52,747 nucleotides of DNA, taken from the NCBI RefSeq assembly GCF_019104765.1, contig NZ_JAHRXJ010000013.1, positions 1 through 52,747 on the forward strand. The letters are read 5' to 3'. This stretch comes from Synechococcus sp. HK05. GTDB lineage: Bacteria; Cyanobacteriota; Cyanobacteriia; PCC-6307; Cyanobiaceae. The position numbers and the translations under genes are program-made. Every line of letters starts with the position of its first letter. Positions within the stretch are counted from its first letter, which is position 1. Positions 34,192-43,384 of this stretch are shown in pieces. The notes under the pieces were generated by a model. That model saw only the letters and a program-made list of their open reading frames with translations, ran no database searches and had not been told where the DNA came from.

Positions 34192-35250
34192 ATGATCACC
34201 GCCCCACCCCCACTTGAGCTGGCCGGCCGCGGCACCCCCCGGGCGCTGCGCTGCCGCGTGCTGCAGTCGCCCCTGGCGGGGGTGAGCGATCGCATCTTCC
34301 GCAGCCTGGTGCGGCGCTGGGCGCCGGATGCGCTGCTGTTCACCGAGATGGTGAACGCCACCAGCCTGGAGCTGGGCCACGGCCTGATCAAGGTGGAGGA
34401 GCTCGCCAGCGAACCAGGGCCGATCGGGGTGCAGCTGTTTGATCACCGCCCGGGCGCCATGGCCGATGCCGCCCGCCGCGCCGAAGCCGCCGGCGCCTAT
34501 CTGATCGATATCAACATGGGCTGCCCGGTGAAAAAGATCGCCAAAAAAGGCGGTGGCAGCGGTCTGATCCGCGACCCCGATCTGGCGGCCCGCATCGTGG
34601 AGGCGGTGGCTGCAGCCGTGACCATCCCGGTCACGGTGAAAACGCGCCTGGGCTGGTGCGGCAGCGATGCCGATCCGGTGAGCTGGTGCCAGCAGCTCGA
34701 GGGTGCCGGTGCCCAGCTGCTCACCCTGCACGGCCGCACCCGCGAGCAGGGCTTCAAGGGCCAGGCCGATTGGGATGCCATCGCCGCTGTGAAGCAGGCA
34801 CTCACGATCCCGGTGATCGCCAACGGCGATGTGAACAGCGCCGCCGATGCCCTGCGCTGCCTCGAGCTCACCGGCGCCGATGGCGTGATGGTGGGCCGCG
34901 GCACCATGGGCGCCCCCTGGCTGGTGGGCCAGATCGATGCCGCCCTCAGCGGCCGGCCGATCCCGCCCAGCCCCGGCGCCCGCGCGCGGATCGCACTGGC
35001 CGCCGAGCAGCTGCAGGCCCTGGTGGCCGCCCGCGGCGATCACGGCCTGCTGATCGCCCGCAAACACATGAGCTGGACCTGCACGGGCTTCAGCGGAGCG
35101 CCGCAGCTTCGCCACGCTCTGATGCGGGCGCCCACCCCGGCAGACGCTCTAGCGTTGCTGGACCAAGCCGCGGCCCAGCTGGATGACTGCGGAGCTCTGG
35201 CTCCCCTGGCTGCTGCTGCTGTGGCCCCTGTGGCTGAGTCGCCGGCCTGA
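34192..35250 (+). CDS. dus: tRNA-dihydrouridine synthase
   Basis: The protein is 352 residues from ATG 34192. FMN-binding TIM-barrel marks include Ser-Pro-Leu-Ala-Gly-Val-Ser-Asp near the start, Thr-Glu-Met-Val, Asp-Ile-Asn-Met-Gly-Cys-Pro-Val-Lys-Lys, the catalytic-loop neighbourhood, Thr-Leu-His-Gly-Arg-Thr-Arg-Glu-Gln-Gly-Phe, and Ile-Ala-Asn-Gly-Asp-Val. The Met-Gly-Cys-Pro motif holds the catalytic cysteine. It reduces specific uridines in tRNA D-loops; DusB-type is most likely. The last 68 bases overlap the start of the glycosyltransferase gene in another frame. Confidence 0.94.
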   Translation: MITAPPPLELAGRGTPRALRCRVLQSPLAGVSDRIFRSLVRRWAPDALLFTEMVNATSLELGHGLIKVEELASEPGPIGVQLFDHRPGAMADAARRAEAAGAYLIDINMGCPVKKIAKKGGGSGLIRDPDLAARIVEAVAAAVTIPVTVKTRLGWCGSDADPVSWCQQLEGAGAQLLTLHGRTREQGFKGQADWDAIAAVKQALTIPVIANGDVNSAADALRCLELTGADGVMVGRGTMGAPWLVGQIDAALSGRPIPPSPGARARIALAAEQLQALVAARGDHGLLIARKHMSWTCTGFSGAPQLRHALMRAPTPADALALLDQAAAQLDDCGALAPLAAAAVAPVAESPA

Positions 35251-37225
35251 AGCGCAGCAGCCCCTGTGGAGGCGGCGCAGCCTGCTGCTGCTGCTCGCGC
35301 TGCTCACCCTGCACTACCTGCAGTGGCGGGTGCTCCACAGCCTCAACCTGATCACCCCCCTGGCCACGGGGCTGAGCCTGCTGCTCCTGCTCGCCGAGGG
35401 CTGGCTGCTGCTCAGCGGCCTGCTGCCGCTGCTGCTGGCCTGGCGCCGCTTCAGCGATGGCCGCCCCGAGGCCGATGCCGCCCAGGCCCGCTGGCGGGGC
35501 AGCAGCTGGCGCCCCACGGTGGATGTGCTGATCCCCACCTGCGGCGAACCGCTACCAGTGCTGGAGCGCTGCCTGCGCGCCTGCAGCCAGCTCCGCTATC
35601 CCCACCGGCAGCTCTGGCTGCTCGATGACGCTGGCCGCCCGGAGCTGGAAGCGCTGGCGGCCCTCTATGGCGCCACGTACCACCACCGCCCCGACCGCCG
35701 TCACGCCAAAGCCGGCAACCTCAACGCCGGCCTGGCCCTCAGCTGCGGCGAACTGATCGCCGTGTTCGATGCCGACTTCGTGCCCCAGCAGCACTTCCTC
35801 GAGCGCACGATCGGCCTGCTGCTCGATCCGCAGGTGGCGCTGGTGCAAACGCCCCAACACTTCCTCAATGCCGATCCGGTGATGCGCAACCTGGCGATGG
35901 AGGCCTGGCTGCTGCCCGATGAGGAGAGCTTCTACCGCTGGATCGAACCGGTGCGCAGCGCCTGGGAAGCCGTGGTGTGCGCCGGCACCAGCTTTCTGGT
36001 GCGCCGCAGCGCCCTGGCCGAAGTGGGTGGCTTCGTGGAAGAGGCCATCTCGGAAGACCTGGTAACCGGCATGGCCCTCGCCTCCCGCGGCTGGAAGCTG
36101 CGCTACCTCGGCGAAAAGCTCAGCGCCGGCCTGGCCGCCGAAACCATGCTCGATTTTGTGCGCCAACGGCAGCGCTGGGCCTCCGGCACGCTGCAAGCGC
36201 TGCGGTTATCCCAGGGCCCGCTGCGCCTGCGTGGCTTGCGGCCCGGCCAGCGCATGGCCTACCTCGAGGGGGCGCTGCACTGGTTCAACACCGTGCCGCG
36301 CCTGTTGCTCCTGCTGATGCCGCTGAGCATCGGCCTGCTCGGCGTTGCACCTGTTCTGCTCACCGACTCGGCTGTTCTGGGCAAGCTGCTGCCCCTCTGG
36401 ATCGCGCTGCTGCTGAGCACGGGCTGGCTGAACCGCGGCAGCCGCCATGCCCTGCTGGCGGATCTACCCGGCTGGGCCCTGGCCGTACCGCTGGCCGCCA
36501 CGGTGCTGGCCAGCCTCTGGGGGCGCGTGCAGCCGTTTCGCATCACCCCCAAACACCGGGTGCACGGGCGCGGCGGCATCGCCCCCGTGCTGGCCCTGCC
36601 CCTGCTGCTGCTCCTGGGCCTCAATGGGCTCAACCTGGCGCTGATCCTGCGCCATCTGAGCTCCGGCGGCGGCAGCGCCGGTGGCTGGCTGGGCCTGGCT
36701 TGGGGCGGACTCACCTTGCTCGGCCTGCTGGTGGCTCTGCGGGCTTGCCGCGATCCCGCCGCCGGCGATCCCAGCCCCTGGCTGGCCCTGCCGTTACAAG
36801 CCACGCTGCGGGGGCGAGATGCCACCAGGCAGCCCTTAGAACACACCGTGGCGATCGAAGCTCTCAGTGAAGCCGGTGTTGCCCTGGCGCTTGGTGCTCT
36901 GCCACCAGACGGGACAGGTCAGTGGAGGGAGTTGCGTATCGCAAGCGCCCCAGAGTTGCCGGCCCTGCCCCTAGCCCCCCAGGCTCAATCCTGCTCACGC
37001 CTGAGCTGGGCCTGGGAGCGAGGCCCGGCCGATGCGCGCGAGCAGTTCCTGGGATGGCTGTATGGGCGCCCCGGCGCCTGGCCGCAGCGACAAGCTCCGC
37101 CGGAGTGGCGGGCGCTGCTGGCTCTGCTGCGCCGGTTGATCAGCCCAGGGCGGGAGCGGCGACGGCTGAGCCTGGTGCCGCAGCAGCTGCAGCCGCCGCC
37201 GGCTCCGGGCACACCCGCTTGGTGA
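35183..37225 (+). CDS. Cellulose-synthase-like family 2 glycosyltransferase with a degenerate PilZ-like tail
   Basis: The protein is 680 residues. Membrane helices flank a GT-A domain with the processive set: Asp-Asp in Leu-Leu-Asp-Asp-Ala-Gly (about 147), Asp-Ala-Asp (about 196), Ser-Glu-Asp (about 290) and Gln-Arg-Gln-Arg-Trp (about 330). This layout matches bacterial cellulose synthase BcsA. A tail after the last helices contains Arg545-x-x-x-Arg549 and Ala-Leu-Ser-Glu-Ala-Gly at 560-565, where PilZ domains have Arg-x-x-x-Arg and Asp/Asn-x-Ser-x-x-Gly. The polymer is probably a beta-glucan or similar, but this is inference. It overlaps dus by 68 bases and the convergent DUF4079 gene by 86. 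Confidence 0.88.
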   Translation: MTAELWLPWLLLLWPLWLSRRPEAQQPLWRRRSLLLLLALLTLHYLQWRVLHSLNLITPLATGLSLLLLLAEGWLLLSGLLPLLLAWRRFSDGRPEADAAQARWRGSSWRPTVDVLIPTCGEPLPVLERCLRACSQLRYPHRQLWLLDDAGRPELEALAALYGATYHHRPDRRHAKAGNLNAGLALSCGELIAVFDADFVPQQHFLERTIGLLLDPQVALVQTPQHFLNADPVMRNLAMEAWLLPDEESFYRWIEPVRSAWEAVVCAGTSFLVRRSALAEVGGFVEEAISEDLVTGMALASRGWKLRYLGEKLSAGLAAETMLDFVRQRQRWASGTLQALRLSQGPLRLRGLRPGQRMAYLEGALHWFNTVPRLLLLLMPLSIGLLGVAPVLLTDSAVLGKLLPLWIALLLSTGWLNRGSRHALLADLPGWALAVPLAATVLASLWGRVQPFRITPKHRVHGRGGIAPVLALPLLLLLGLNGLNLALILRHLSSGGGSAGGWLGLAWGGLTLLGLLVALRACRDPAAGDPSPWLALPLQATLRGRDATRQPLEHTVAIEALSEAGVALALGALPPDGTGQWRELRIASAPELPALPLAPQAQSCSRLSWAWERGPADAREQFLGWLYGRPGAWPQRQAPPEWRALLALLRRLISPGRERRRLSLVPQQLQPPPAPGTPAW

Positions 37226-37895
37226 AATCGCAGCGATAGATCGCCGGCTTCTGCCAGCTGAGCGGGATCTCCAGCAAATCGCGGCTGCCAGTGATCGCCT
37301 GCACTGCCAGCAGCACCATGATCAGGATGTTGCTGGCCACATGCAGGCGTCGCCAACGCAGGTGGCGGCTGATTTCCGGGCGAGCCGCCAGGTTCATCAG
37401 GAACAACCCAGTGAGCAGCACACCGCTCCAGTAATGGGAGCTCCAGAACGCCCCGCTGAAGGGGTTATCGGAGAGACGCCAGATCTCAGCTTGGCTGCCT
37501 AGCCCCAGGAGCCCGGCCCAGGTGAGCAGTGTGAAAGTGGCCCTGAGCGCTGGACGCTTCACCTTGAGCAACGCCAGAAGCGCCACCAACGTGCCGGCTG
37601 CCACCAGCATCAACAGCGCCAGCCGCGCCAAACCACCCGCAAAGGCAACGCCGGGCTCCACGGCCTTGCTGATGAACGAATACACCAGCGCGATCAGCAC
37701 GGCCACCACCACGCCTGCCGTCACCCAGCGGCCATGGTCGGCATGCTCGCGGGGCACCAGCGCCGGCTGCTGGGTGATGCCGAGGCGCTTTTCGCGCACC
37801 AAGATGCCGAGCCGGATCGTGGCCCCCACCACCGGATACACAAACAGGATCACCAGCACCGGATGGAGCAGTGAAAACCAATCGATTGGGGTCAT
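37140..37895 (-). CDS. DUF4079 membrane protein
   Basis: The protein is 251 residues with about six hydrophobic helices. His-rich segments occur near helix ends (Leu-Leu-His-Pro-Val-Leu, Glu-His-Ala-Asp-His-Gly-Arg-Trp, Ser-Ser-His-Tyr-Trp-Ser-Gly, Arg-Arg-Leu-His-Val-Ala), suggesting possible haem or cofactor ligands as in cytochrome b561-like folds. The C-terminus ends with two cysteines and an Ala-rich stretch that runs antisense over the GT2 gene for 86 bases. The family is cyanobacterial/plastid; its role is not established. Confidence 0.8.
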   Translation of the reverse strand: MTPIDWFSLLHPVLVILFVYPVVGATIRLGILVREKRLGITQQPALVPREHADHGRWVTAGVVVAVLIALVYSFISKAVEPGVAFAGGLARLALLMLVAAGTLVALLALLKVKRPALRATFTLLTWAGLLGLGSQAEIWRLSDNPFSGAFWSSHYWSGVLLTGLFLMNLAARPEISRHLRWRRLHVASNILIMVLLAVQAITGSRDLLEIPLSWQKPAIYRCDFTKRVCPEPAAAAAAAAPGSAVAAPALG

Positions 37896-37908
37896 CGCGG
37901 CGCCTCCT

Positions 37909-38682
37909 TCAGGGCAACACCGCCGGCCAGCCCTGGCGGATCAATAACAGCGAAAAATAGGGCTGCTCGGCGGGGCTGACCGCCGCCGCCCTGGCCAACA
38001 GCTGATCAGGCCAGCCCACCCGCTGGGCAAACAGGCTCTGCTCCAGCAGCCCTCGTTCCGCCAGCAACGGCTGCACCCAACTCCAGCGGTGCCCCAGCTT
38101 CAGCAGCGCCAACACCGCTCCAGCGGCAGAGGCCTGCTCGAGGAGCTGCTCTAACTCCGGCTGAGTTTCAGGGGTGGGGCGGATCCAGAGCGGTTCCTGC
38201 TGCAAGGCCAACGGCCAGGGCATGCCCGCACTCGACGCGGCGGCTGCCGCCGCGGCCGCGGCGGTGATGCCCGGAATCACCCGCACCGGCACATCCGGCT
38301 CCCGCTCCGCCAAGGCCAAGAGCACGTAGGAACAACTGGCGTAGAGCGAGCTATCGCCCTCGCACAGCAGCACCACCCGGCGCTGGGCGCGCACCTCAGC
38401 CGCCAAAGCCGCGGCCGCCGCATGCCAGGCCTGCCGGCGCGGCTCCGCCTCCACCACCATCGGGAACAGCAACGGCAGGCGTCGCTGCTCGGGGCCAATC
38501 CAGGGGGCGGCAATCCGCGCGGCCATGCCCTCTGCCTCCAGCCGTGCCACCGGGTAGGTCACCACATCAGCGGCCTCGATCGCACGCACGGCAGCCACGG
38601 TGAGCAACGCAGGATCTCCGGGCCCCACCCCCACCAACGTGACGCCCGCCGCCGCCTGTTCAGAAGCTGGAAGGTGATCCAA
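37909..38682 (-). CDS. cobI: Precorrin-2 C20-methyltransferase
   Basis: The protein is 257 residues. The SAM-dependent tetrapyrrole methylase fold begins with Thr-Leu-Val-Gly-Val-Gly-Pro-Gly-Asp-Pro and continues with Leu-Cys-Glu-Gly-Asp-Ser-Ser-Leu-Tyr-Ala-Ser and Val-Ile-Pro-Gly-Ile-Thr-Ala, motifs that point to CobI/CbiL. It methylates C20 of the corrin precursor in cobalamin (pseudocobalamin) synthesis. It is 13 bases before the DUF4079 gene in the same orientation. No other cobalamin gene is in the window. Confidence 0.92.
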   Translation of the reverse strand: MDHLPASEQAAAGVTLVGVGPGDPALLTVAAVRAIEAADVVTYPVARLEAEGMAARIAAPWIGPEQRRLPLLFPMVVEAEPRRQAWHAAAAALAAEVRAQRRVVLLCEGDSSLYASCSYVLLALAEREPDVPVRVIPGITAAAAAAAAASSAGMPWPLALQQEPLWIRPTPETQPELEQLLEQASAAGAVLALLKLGHRWSWVQPLLAERGLLEQSLFAQRVGWPDQLLARAAAVSPAEQPYFSLLLIRQGWPAVLP

Positions 38683-38740
38683 ACAACAGGGGAGGCAGAC
38701 AGCCGCCTTTCTAGGCTGCGAGCACAGGCGGCATGACCCG

Positions 38741-39286
38741 ATGAGTCATCTGCAGATCTTTCCGGCCAGCGGCAGCCACCCGCTCCCCAGCTTTGCCAGC
38801 AACGACCCAGCGCTGATTGCTGCTGAGCTAGCCGAACGAGGCATCGGCTTTGAACGCTGGCCGGCCCACCAGGAGTTGCCTGCAGGCGCCAGTGCCGATG
38901 CCGTTTTGACCGCCTACGCCGCAGAGATCGCGCGGGTGCAGTCCAGAGGCACCTATCCCACTGTGGATGCGATCCGGATGACGCCCGACCATCCCGATCG
39001 CGCAGCGCTGCGCCAGAAGTTTCTGGCCGAACACACCCACGCGGAAGACGAAGTGCGCTTCTTTGTGGAGGGCGAGGGTCTGTTCTGCCTGCACATCGAC
39101 AACGAGGTGCTGCAGGTGCTTTGCACAGCCGATGACTGGATCAGCGTTCCGGCCGGCACCAAGCATTGGTTCGACATGGGCAGCGCCCCGACGTTCTGCG
39201 CCATCCGCTTCTTCGACAACCCCGAAGGCTGGGTGGCCCAGTTCACCGGCGATGCGATCGCCGAGCGCTATCCGCTGCTGGCCTAA
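38741..39286 (+). CDS. mtnD: Acireductone dioxygenase (methionine salvage)
   Basis: The protein is 181 residues. The cupin metal site is complete: His98 and His100 in Glu-His-Thr-His-Ala, Glu104, and His142 in Gly-Thr-Lys-His-Trp-Phe. With Fe(II) the enzyme converts acireductone to the methionine precursor 2-oxo-4-methylthiobutyrate and formate; with Ni it gives a non-productive product. Its pathway partners mtnB and mtnC are 11.5 kb further right rather than adjacent. The stop overlaps the convergent miaE stop by three bases. Confidence 0.95.
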   Translation: MSHLQIFPASGSHPLPSFASNDPALIAAELAERGIGFERWPAHQELPAGASADAVLTAYAAEIARVQSRGTYPTVDAIRMTPDHPDRAALRQKFLAEHTHAEDEVRFFVEGEGLFCLHIDNEVLQVLCTADDWISVPAGTKHWFDMGSAPTFCAIRFFDNPEGWVAQFTGDAIAERYPLLA

Positions 39287-39921
39287 GCGCCCGGCTCCAC
39301 CCCGACCGAGTGCATCCGAACCTGGTCCTCAGAGTCCAAGACCCCTGTCAAAGCCTCCACCTCCACCGCCGCCAACTCCTGGAGCCGAGCCGCGGTGGCC
39401 TCACGACCGAAGCGCTCTTCGCACAGGCACCAGTAGAGACCGAAGTGCCGGGCTTCGCTGGCCAGCAGCTCGCCATAGAGCGCCCGCAACTCAGCATCGG
39501 GACTGTGGGCCGCCAACAGGGCCATGCGCTCATGGCTGCGCGCCTCAATCAGGCCCGCCACCAGAAAGGAATCGAGCATCCGTGCTGATTCGCCCTTGCG
39601 CACCGCTGCGGTGAGGGTGGCGCCGTAGCCCGGCGCCTGGAGCGGGCGCAGCGCCTGGCCACGCCGCTGCAGCAGCTGCAGCACCAGCTCGAAGTGCTCC
39701 AGCTCCTCCCGCGCCAGCGGGCTCAGCAGCGCCCCCAGCCCCTCATCGGAGGGGTAGCGGAACATCAGCTGCAGCGCCACGCCAGCCGCCTTGCGCTCGC
39801 AATGGGCGTGATCGATCAGCACCAGCTCGGGCCGGGCGTTGGCCTGCTCCAGCCAGCGGGTGCTGCTGGGGGCCGCCAGCCACTTCACCCGGGCTGTGGG
39901 GTTCTCGAGCAGCGCCGTCAT
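39283..39921 (-). CDS. miaE: tRNA-(ms2io6A)-hydroxylase
   Basis: The protein is 212 residues. The ferritin-like diiron ligands are visible as His-Cys-Glu-Arg-Lys-Ala (first Glu), Arg-Glu-Glu-Leu-Glu-His-Phe-Glu (Glu-x-x-His), Glu-Ala-Arg-Ser-His-Glu-Arg, and Ser-Glu-Ala-Arg-His-Phe. MiaE hydroxylates the isopentenyl side chain of ms2i6A37 in tRNA. It begins with the four-base overlap to the aroQ stop, so they form a two-gene operon. Confidence 0.93.
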   Translation of the reverse strand: MTALLENPTARVKWLAAPSSTRWLEQANARPELVLIDHAHCERKAAGVALQLMFRYPSDEGLGALLSPLAREELEHFELVLQLLQRRGQALRPLQAPGYGATLTAAVRKGESARMLDSFLVAGLIEARSHERMALLAAHSPDAELRALYGELLASEARHFGLYWCLCEERFGREATAARLQELAAVEVEALTGVLDSEDQVRMHSVGVEPGA

Positions 39922-40364
39922 GCCGCGGCCTCGGCGCGCAGACGCTGCACCAGGCCTTGCAGCGCTAGGCCGTAGCTGGCGGGTCCAAAGCCACAGATCA
40001 CGCCCAGGGCCTTGTCGGCCAAATAGGAGTGATGGCGGAAGGGCTCACGGGCATGCACGTTGCTCAGGTGAAGCTCTACGTAGGGAATTGCCACTCCCAG
40101 CAGTGCATCGCGCAGGGCAATCGAGGTGTGGGTGAAGGCGCCGGCATTGATCAAGATCCCGTCGGCATGGCCGCGGGCCGCATGGATGCGATCCACCAGG
40201 GCGCCCTCGTGGTTGCTCTGGAAGCACTCCAGTGCCACGCCGAGCCCGGCCGCCTGACGGCTCAACTCCGCCTCGATGGCCTCCAAGGTGTCAGCGCCGT
40301 AAAGGCCTGGCTCCCGCAACCCCAGCAGGTTGAGGTTGGGTCCATTCAGCAGCAATACCCGCAT
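39918..40364 (-). CDS. aroQ: Type II 3-dehydroquinate dehydratase
   Basis: The protein is 148 residues from ATG 40364, which begins exactly at the family-typical [14 protein letters not shown]. Tyr in Pro-Gly-Leu-Tyr-Gly and His in [10 protein letters not shown] are active-site elements; [11 protein letters not shown] follows. It dehydrates 3-dehydroquinate in the shikimate pathway. A longer frame to 40430 is rejected as extension. It leads a small operon with miaE. Confidence 0.97.
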   Translation of the reverse strand: MRVLLLNGPNLNLLGLREPGLYGADTLEAIEAELSRQAAGLGVALECFQSNHEGALVDRIHAARGHADGILINAGAFTHTSIALRDALLGVAIPYVELHLSNVHAREPFRHHSYLADKALGVICGFGPASYGLALQGLVQRLRAEAAA

Positions 40365-40458
40365 CGCCAGCGCCGTGGATCCGGCCTTCAGTGCCTTGAT
40401 CGTAAGGAGAGAGGCCAGGGGCAGACCCACCGGCTGGTAAGTTCTTGGGGTGTGGTTC

Positions 40459-40540
40459 GGGTCGGTGCCCGAGTGGTTAATGGGGGCGGACTGTAAATCC
40501 GCTGGCTCTGCCTACGTTGGTTCAAATCCAACCCGGCCCA
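40459..40540 (+). tRNA. tRNA-Tyr (anticodon GUA)
   Basis: The 82 bases fold with an acceptor GGGUCGG/CCGGCCC (one G-U pair), a long variable arm as expected for a class II tRNA, anticodon GUA at 40493-40495, and the T-loop UUCAAAUCC. CCA is not encoded. It is 11 bases before tRNA-Thr. Confidence 0.96.
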
Positions 40541-40550
40541 CCTTCCACAT

Positions 40551-40622
<72 letters not shown>

Positions 40623-40698
40623 TTAAAAAAGACAGCCAAAGGTTGTTGAAACCTGCTTAATCGTGCAGGCTTAAACACTCTTTTCTGCATTCGCCTGG

Positions 40699-41304
40699 AT
40701 GACGGCATCACCATCCACCACGTCTCAGGTTTTGCGCTGCCTGATCGTGGAAGACCAGGTGATGTTCCTGCAGCTGCTCCGCTCGATGCTGGAGGCCATC
40801 CCCGGCCTGCGGGTGGTGGCATCAGCCACCACCCAAGCCGATGCCATCGCCTTCTGCCGCAGTGCAAACCCACCTGATCTCGTGATCCTTGATCTGGCCC
40901 TACCCGACGGCGATGGACTCGCTGTCGCCGAAGCCTTAGCGGACCACCACCCGAACCCCCAGGTGGTGGTGCTCTCCGGCCAGGCCAGCAGCTTTGTCTG
41001 CCCGGCGGCGCTGCAGCCCCTGATCGCCGGCGTGGTGGACAAAACCTCGGCCTTCCATCAGCTCACCAGCGTGCTGGAGCGCTGCCTGCCCCAGAGCAGC
41101 GAACCCCTCACCCGCCGCCAGCAGGAGATCTACGGTCTGATCGGCCAAGGCCTCACCAACAAGGAAATCGCCAAGGCCACCAACCTCTCCATCGCCACGG
41201 TGGAAACCCACCGCAAGGCCATCGCCCAGAAGCTGGGGGTGAGCGGTGCTGAGCTGGTACGGCAGGCCTCGCTGCTGGGCCGCCTCAACAACGCGGAGGC
41301 CTGA
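40699..41304 (+). CDS. NarL/LuxR-type response regulator
   Basis: The protein is 201 residues. The receiver domain (10-125) has Val-Glu-Asp near the start, the phospho-acceptor Asp65 in Val-Ile-Leu-Asp-Leu-Ala-Leu-Pro-Asp-Gly, Leu-Ser-Gly and a Lys in Val-Val-Asp-Lys-Thr-Ser. A LuxR helix-turn-helix (about 138-195) shows Leu-Thr-Arg-Arg-Gln-Gln-Glu-Ile, Gly-Leu-Thr-Asn-Lys-Glu-Ile-Ala, and Thr-Val-Glu-Thr-His-Arg-Lys-Ala. The target genes are unknown. The kinase gene begins three bases after its stop, so they form a cognate pair. It follows tRNA-Thr by 76 bases. Confidence 0.93.
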   Translation: MTASPSTTSQVLRCLIVEDQVMFLQLLRSMLEAIPGLRVVASATTQADAIAFCRSANPPDLVILDLALPDGDGLAVAEALADHHPNPQVVVLSGQASSFVCPAALQPLIAGVVDKTSAFHQLTSVLERCLPQSSEPLTRRQQEIYGLIGQGLTNKEIAKATNLSIATVETHRKAIAQKLGVSGAELVRQASLLGRLNNAEA

Positions 41305-41307
41305 AGG

Positions 41308-43380
41308 ATGGCGGCACGCTTTCAGATCCCGCGACCCAAGCGGCTCGCCAACCGCCTGGCGGTGGTGAGTGCGCTGCAACTGCTGCTGGTGACCGGCGGC
41401 TTCAGCCTGCTGAGCTACAGCCTCGGCCGGCGCAGCGGCCTGGAACTCAGCGAGGGCTACCGCCAGAACGCTTCGGTGGTGGATCTCTCGATCCGGCTCT
41501 CCAGCAAGCTCAACTACCCGATCTGGATCAACGCGCTCAACCTCAATTGGCTGAAGGCCGACCCGGCTCGGCAGCGGAACGTGGCGGCCATCAGCGAGCG
41601 CTTCTGGACGCAGATGCAGGTGTTCCCTGTGGACTACATCAACATCGGCCTGGCCGATGGCGCCTTTGTGGGCCTGGAGCGCACGGACGAGGGCGAGCTG
41701 CTGCTCAACGAAGACACCCCCCGCAGCGGGAGAGGCTCCATGGCGGTGTACGCGATGAGTGCCGAAGGCCGGCGCGGTGCGCTGCTGGAGCGGATCCCGG
41801 AGATGAGCCCCACCCATGAGGAGGCCTGGTATGTCGACACCGCCAAAGCCGGCAAGCCCAGCTGGAGCTCCATCTATGCCTGGGAGGACCAGCCTGAGGT
41901 GTTCTCCATTTCTTACAACGCCCCGCTGTTCGGCCCGGATCGCAGCCTGCAGGGCGTGGTGGGTGTGGACATGGTGCTCAGCCAGCTGAGCACCTGGCTG
42001 CAGGGGGTCTGGAAAAACCGCGAGGGGATGGCCTTGATCGTGGAGCCCAATGGGGATCTGGTGGCCTCCTCCATGCCGGAGCTCACCCTCACGAAGCAGG
42101 GCGGCAACGTGGAACGCGCCAACCTGCGCGAGCTCTCCACCCCCCTGATCCGCGCCCTCAGCCAGGCGTTCCAGGCCGCAGCGCGTCAGCCCGATCAGCC
42201 CAGCCCTGCGCTGCGCGCGCGCATCAACGGCCAGGTCTTCACAGTGCAGGCCAGCCCCTGGGGCCAGGCAGAAGGGCTGAACTGGACGCTGCTCACGGCC
42301 CTGGCGGCCAGTCCCAGCAACGCCGCCGCCGAACGCAGCAGCACGCTGGCCCTGGTGGCGGCGGCGGCGGCCCTCACCGGGGCCGTGGTGCTAATCGGCC
42401 GGCAGATCAGGGCCCTGCTCGAACCCCTCGCGCAACTGGAATCCGCCTCCCGCGAGCTGAGCAGCGCCCTGAGCGCACCCAGTGCTACCGCTGCCCCCAA
42501 CCTGCACTTTCAGAGCGGCCTCTCCAGCGCCTCAGGGGAGGAGCTGATCGCCCTGGATGACGCCATCAGCGAGCTGGTGGAGCGCTACAACGCCCTCACC
42601 GCCAACCTGCAGGAAGCCCAGGAGCGCGAGCGCTTCCGCGATGCCCAGACCCTGGCCCTGCTCAAAGACAAGCTGCGCAGCAGTCTGCAGGCCGCGGCGG
42701 TGGCCCACGAGATCAACCAACCCCTGAGCGTGCTGCTGCTCAACAGCCAACTGCTGCTGGAGCGGAGCCAACAGCTCGGCAGCCCGGAGCTACCGGAGAG
42801 CTGGCAAGCCCAGCTCCACAGCATCCGCCAGGAAGCCGATCGGGTGGTGCTCACCATTGAAAAGATGCGCGCGTTGCTGCGCAACGTGCAAACCGAGCAC
42901 CAGCGCCTCGACCTACGAGAGGTCGCCCAGAGCGCTCTGCTTTATGCCCGCTCCGGCGGCCCCCTCAGCCGCCTCACGGTGGACAGCACGGAGCTCGATC
43001 AACAGCGGGAGGCCGCCTGGGTGGATGGGGATGCCGTGCAGATCCAGATTGCGATCGTGAACCTGCTGCGCAACGCCGCCGAGGCCCTGAGCAACCACAG
43101 CACAAACGCACCCTGGATCGGCATCAGCCTCCAGCGCGAGGGCGAACATTGGTGCCTCTCGGTGAGCGACAACGGCCCCGGGCTGCCGCCTCAAGCCCTC
43201 GACAGCACGCCCCTCCAGACCACCAAAGCCACCGGCAGTGGCCTGGGGCTCTTCGTGGTGCGCACCACCATGGACAACCACCACGGCGAGCTGCGCTGCG
43301 CCTCCAGCCCCCAGGGTGGTGCCAGCCTGGCGCTGCTGTTTCCCGCCCAGGCCGCGCCCCTACCCACCACTGGGGATTGA
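41308..43380 (+). CDS. Sensor histidine kinase with extracytoplasmic Cache-like domain
   Basis: The protein is 690 residues. Transmembrane helix 1 (about 17-38) and helix 2 (about 347-367) enclose a periplasmic domain of about 300 residues whose layout and Trp-Tyr-Val-Asp-Thr-Ala and Gly-Val-Val-Gly-Val-Asp-Met segments suggest a double Cache ligand sensor. After a linker with coiled coil comes a HisKA region with His467 in Val-Ala-His-Glu-Ile-Asn-Gln-Pro-Leu, then ATPase motifs Asn-Leu-Leu-Arg-Asn-Ala-Ala-Glu-Ala, Asp-Asn-Gly-Pro-Gly-Leu, and Gly-Ser-Gly-Leu-Gly-Leu. The His-Glu-Ile-Asn-Gln-Pro form is like NtrB/DctB-type kinases. The ligand is unknown. Confidence 0.92.
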   Translation: MAARFQIPRPKRLANRLAVVSALQLLLVTGGFSLLSYSLGRRSGLELSEGYRQNASVVDLSIRLSSKLNYPIWINALNLNWLKADPARQRNVAAISERFWTQMQVFPVDYINIGLADGAFVGLERTDEGELLLNEDTPRSGRGSMAVYAMSAEGRRGALLERIPEMSPTHEEAWYVDTAKAGKPSWSSIYAWEDQPEVFSISYNAPLFGPDRSLQGVVGVDMVLSQLSTWLQGVWKNREGMALIVEPNGDLVASSMPELTLTKQGGNVERANLRELSTPLIRALSQAFQAAARQPDQPSPALRARINGQVFTVQASPWGQAEGLNWTLLTALAASPSNAAAERSSTLALVAAAAALTGAVVLIGRQIRALLEPLAQLESASRELSSALSAPSATAAPNLHFQSGLSSASGEELIALDDAISELVERYNALTANLQEAQERERFRDAQTLALLKDKLRSSLQAAAVAHEINQPLSVLLLNSQLLLERSQQLGSPELPESWQAQLHSIRQEADRVVLTIEKMRALLRNVQTEHQRLDLREVAQSALLYARSGGPLSRLTVDSTELDQQREAAWVDGDAVQIQIAIVNLLRNAAEALSNHSTNAPWIGISLQREGEHWCLSVSDNGPGLPPQALDSTPLQTTKATGSGLGLFVVRTTMDNHHGELRCASSPQGGASLALLFPAQAAPLPTTGD

Positions 43381-43384
43381 GCGA

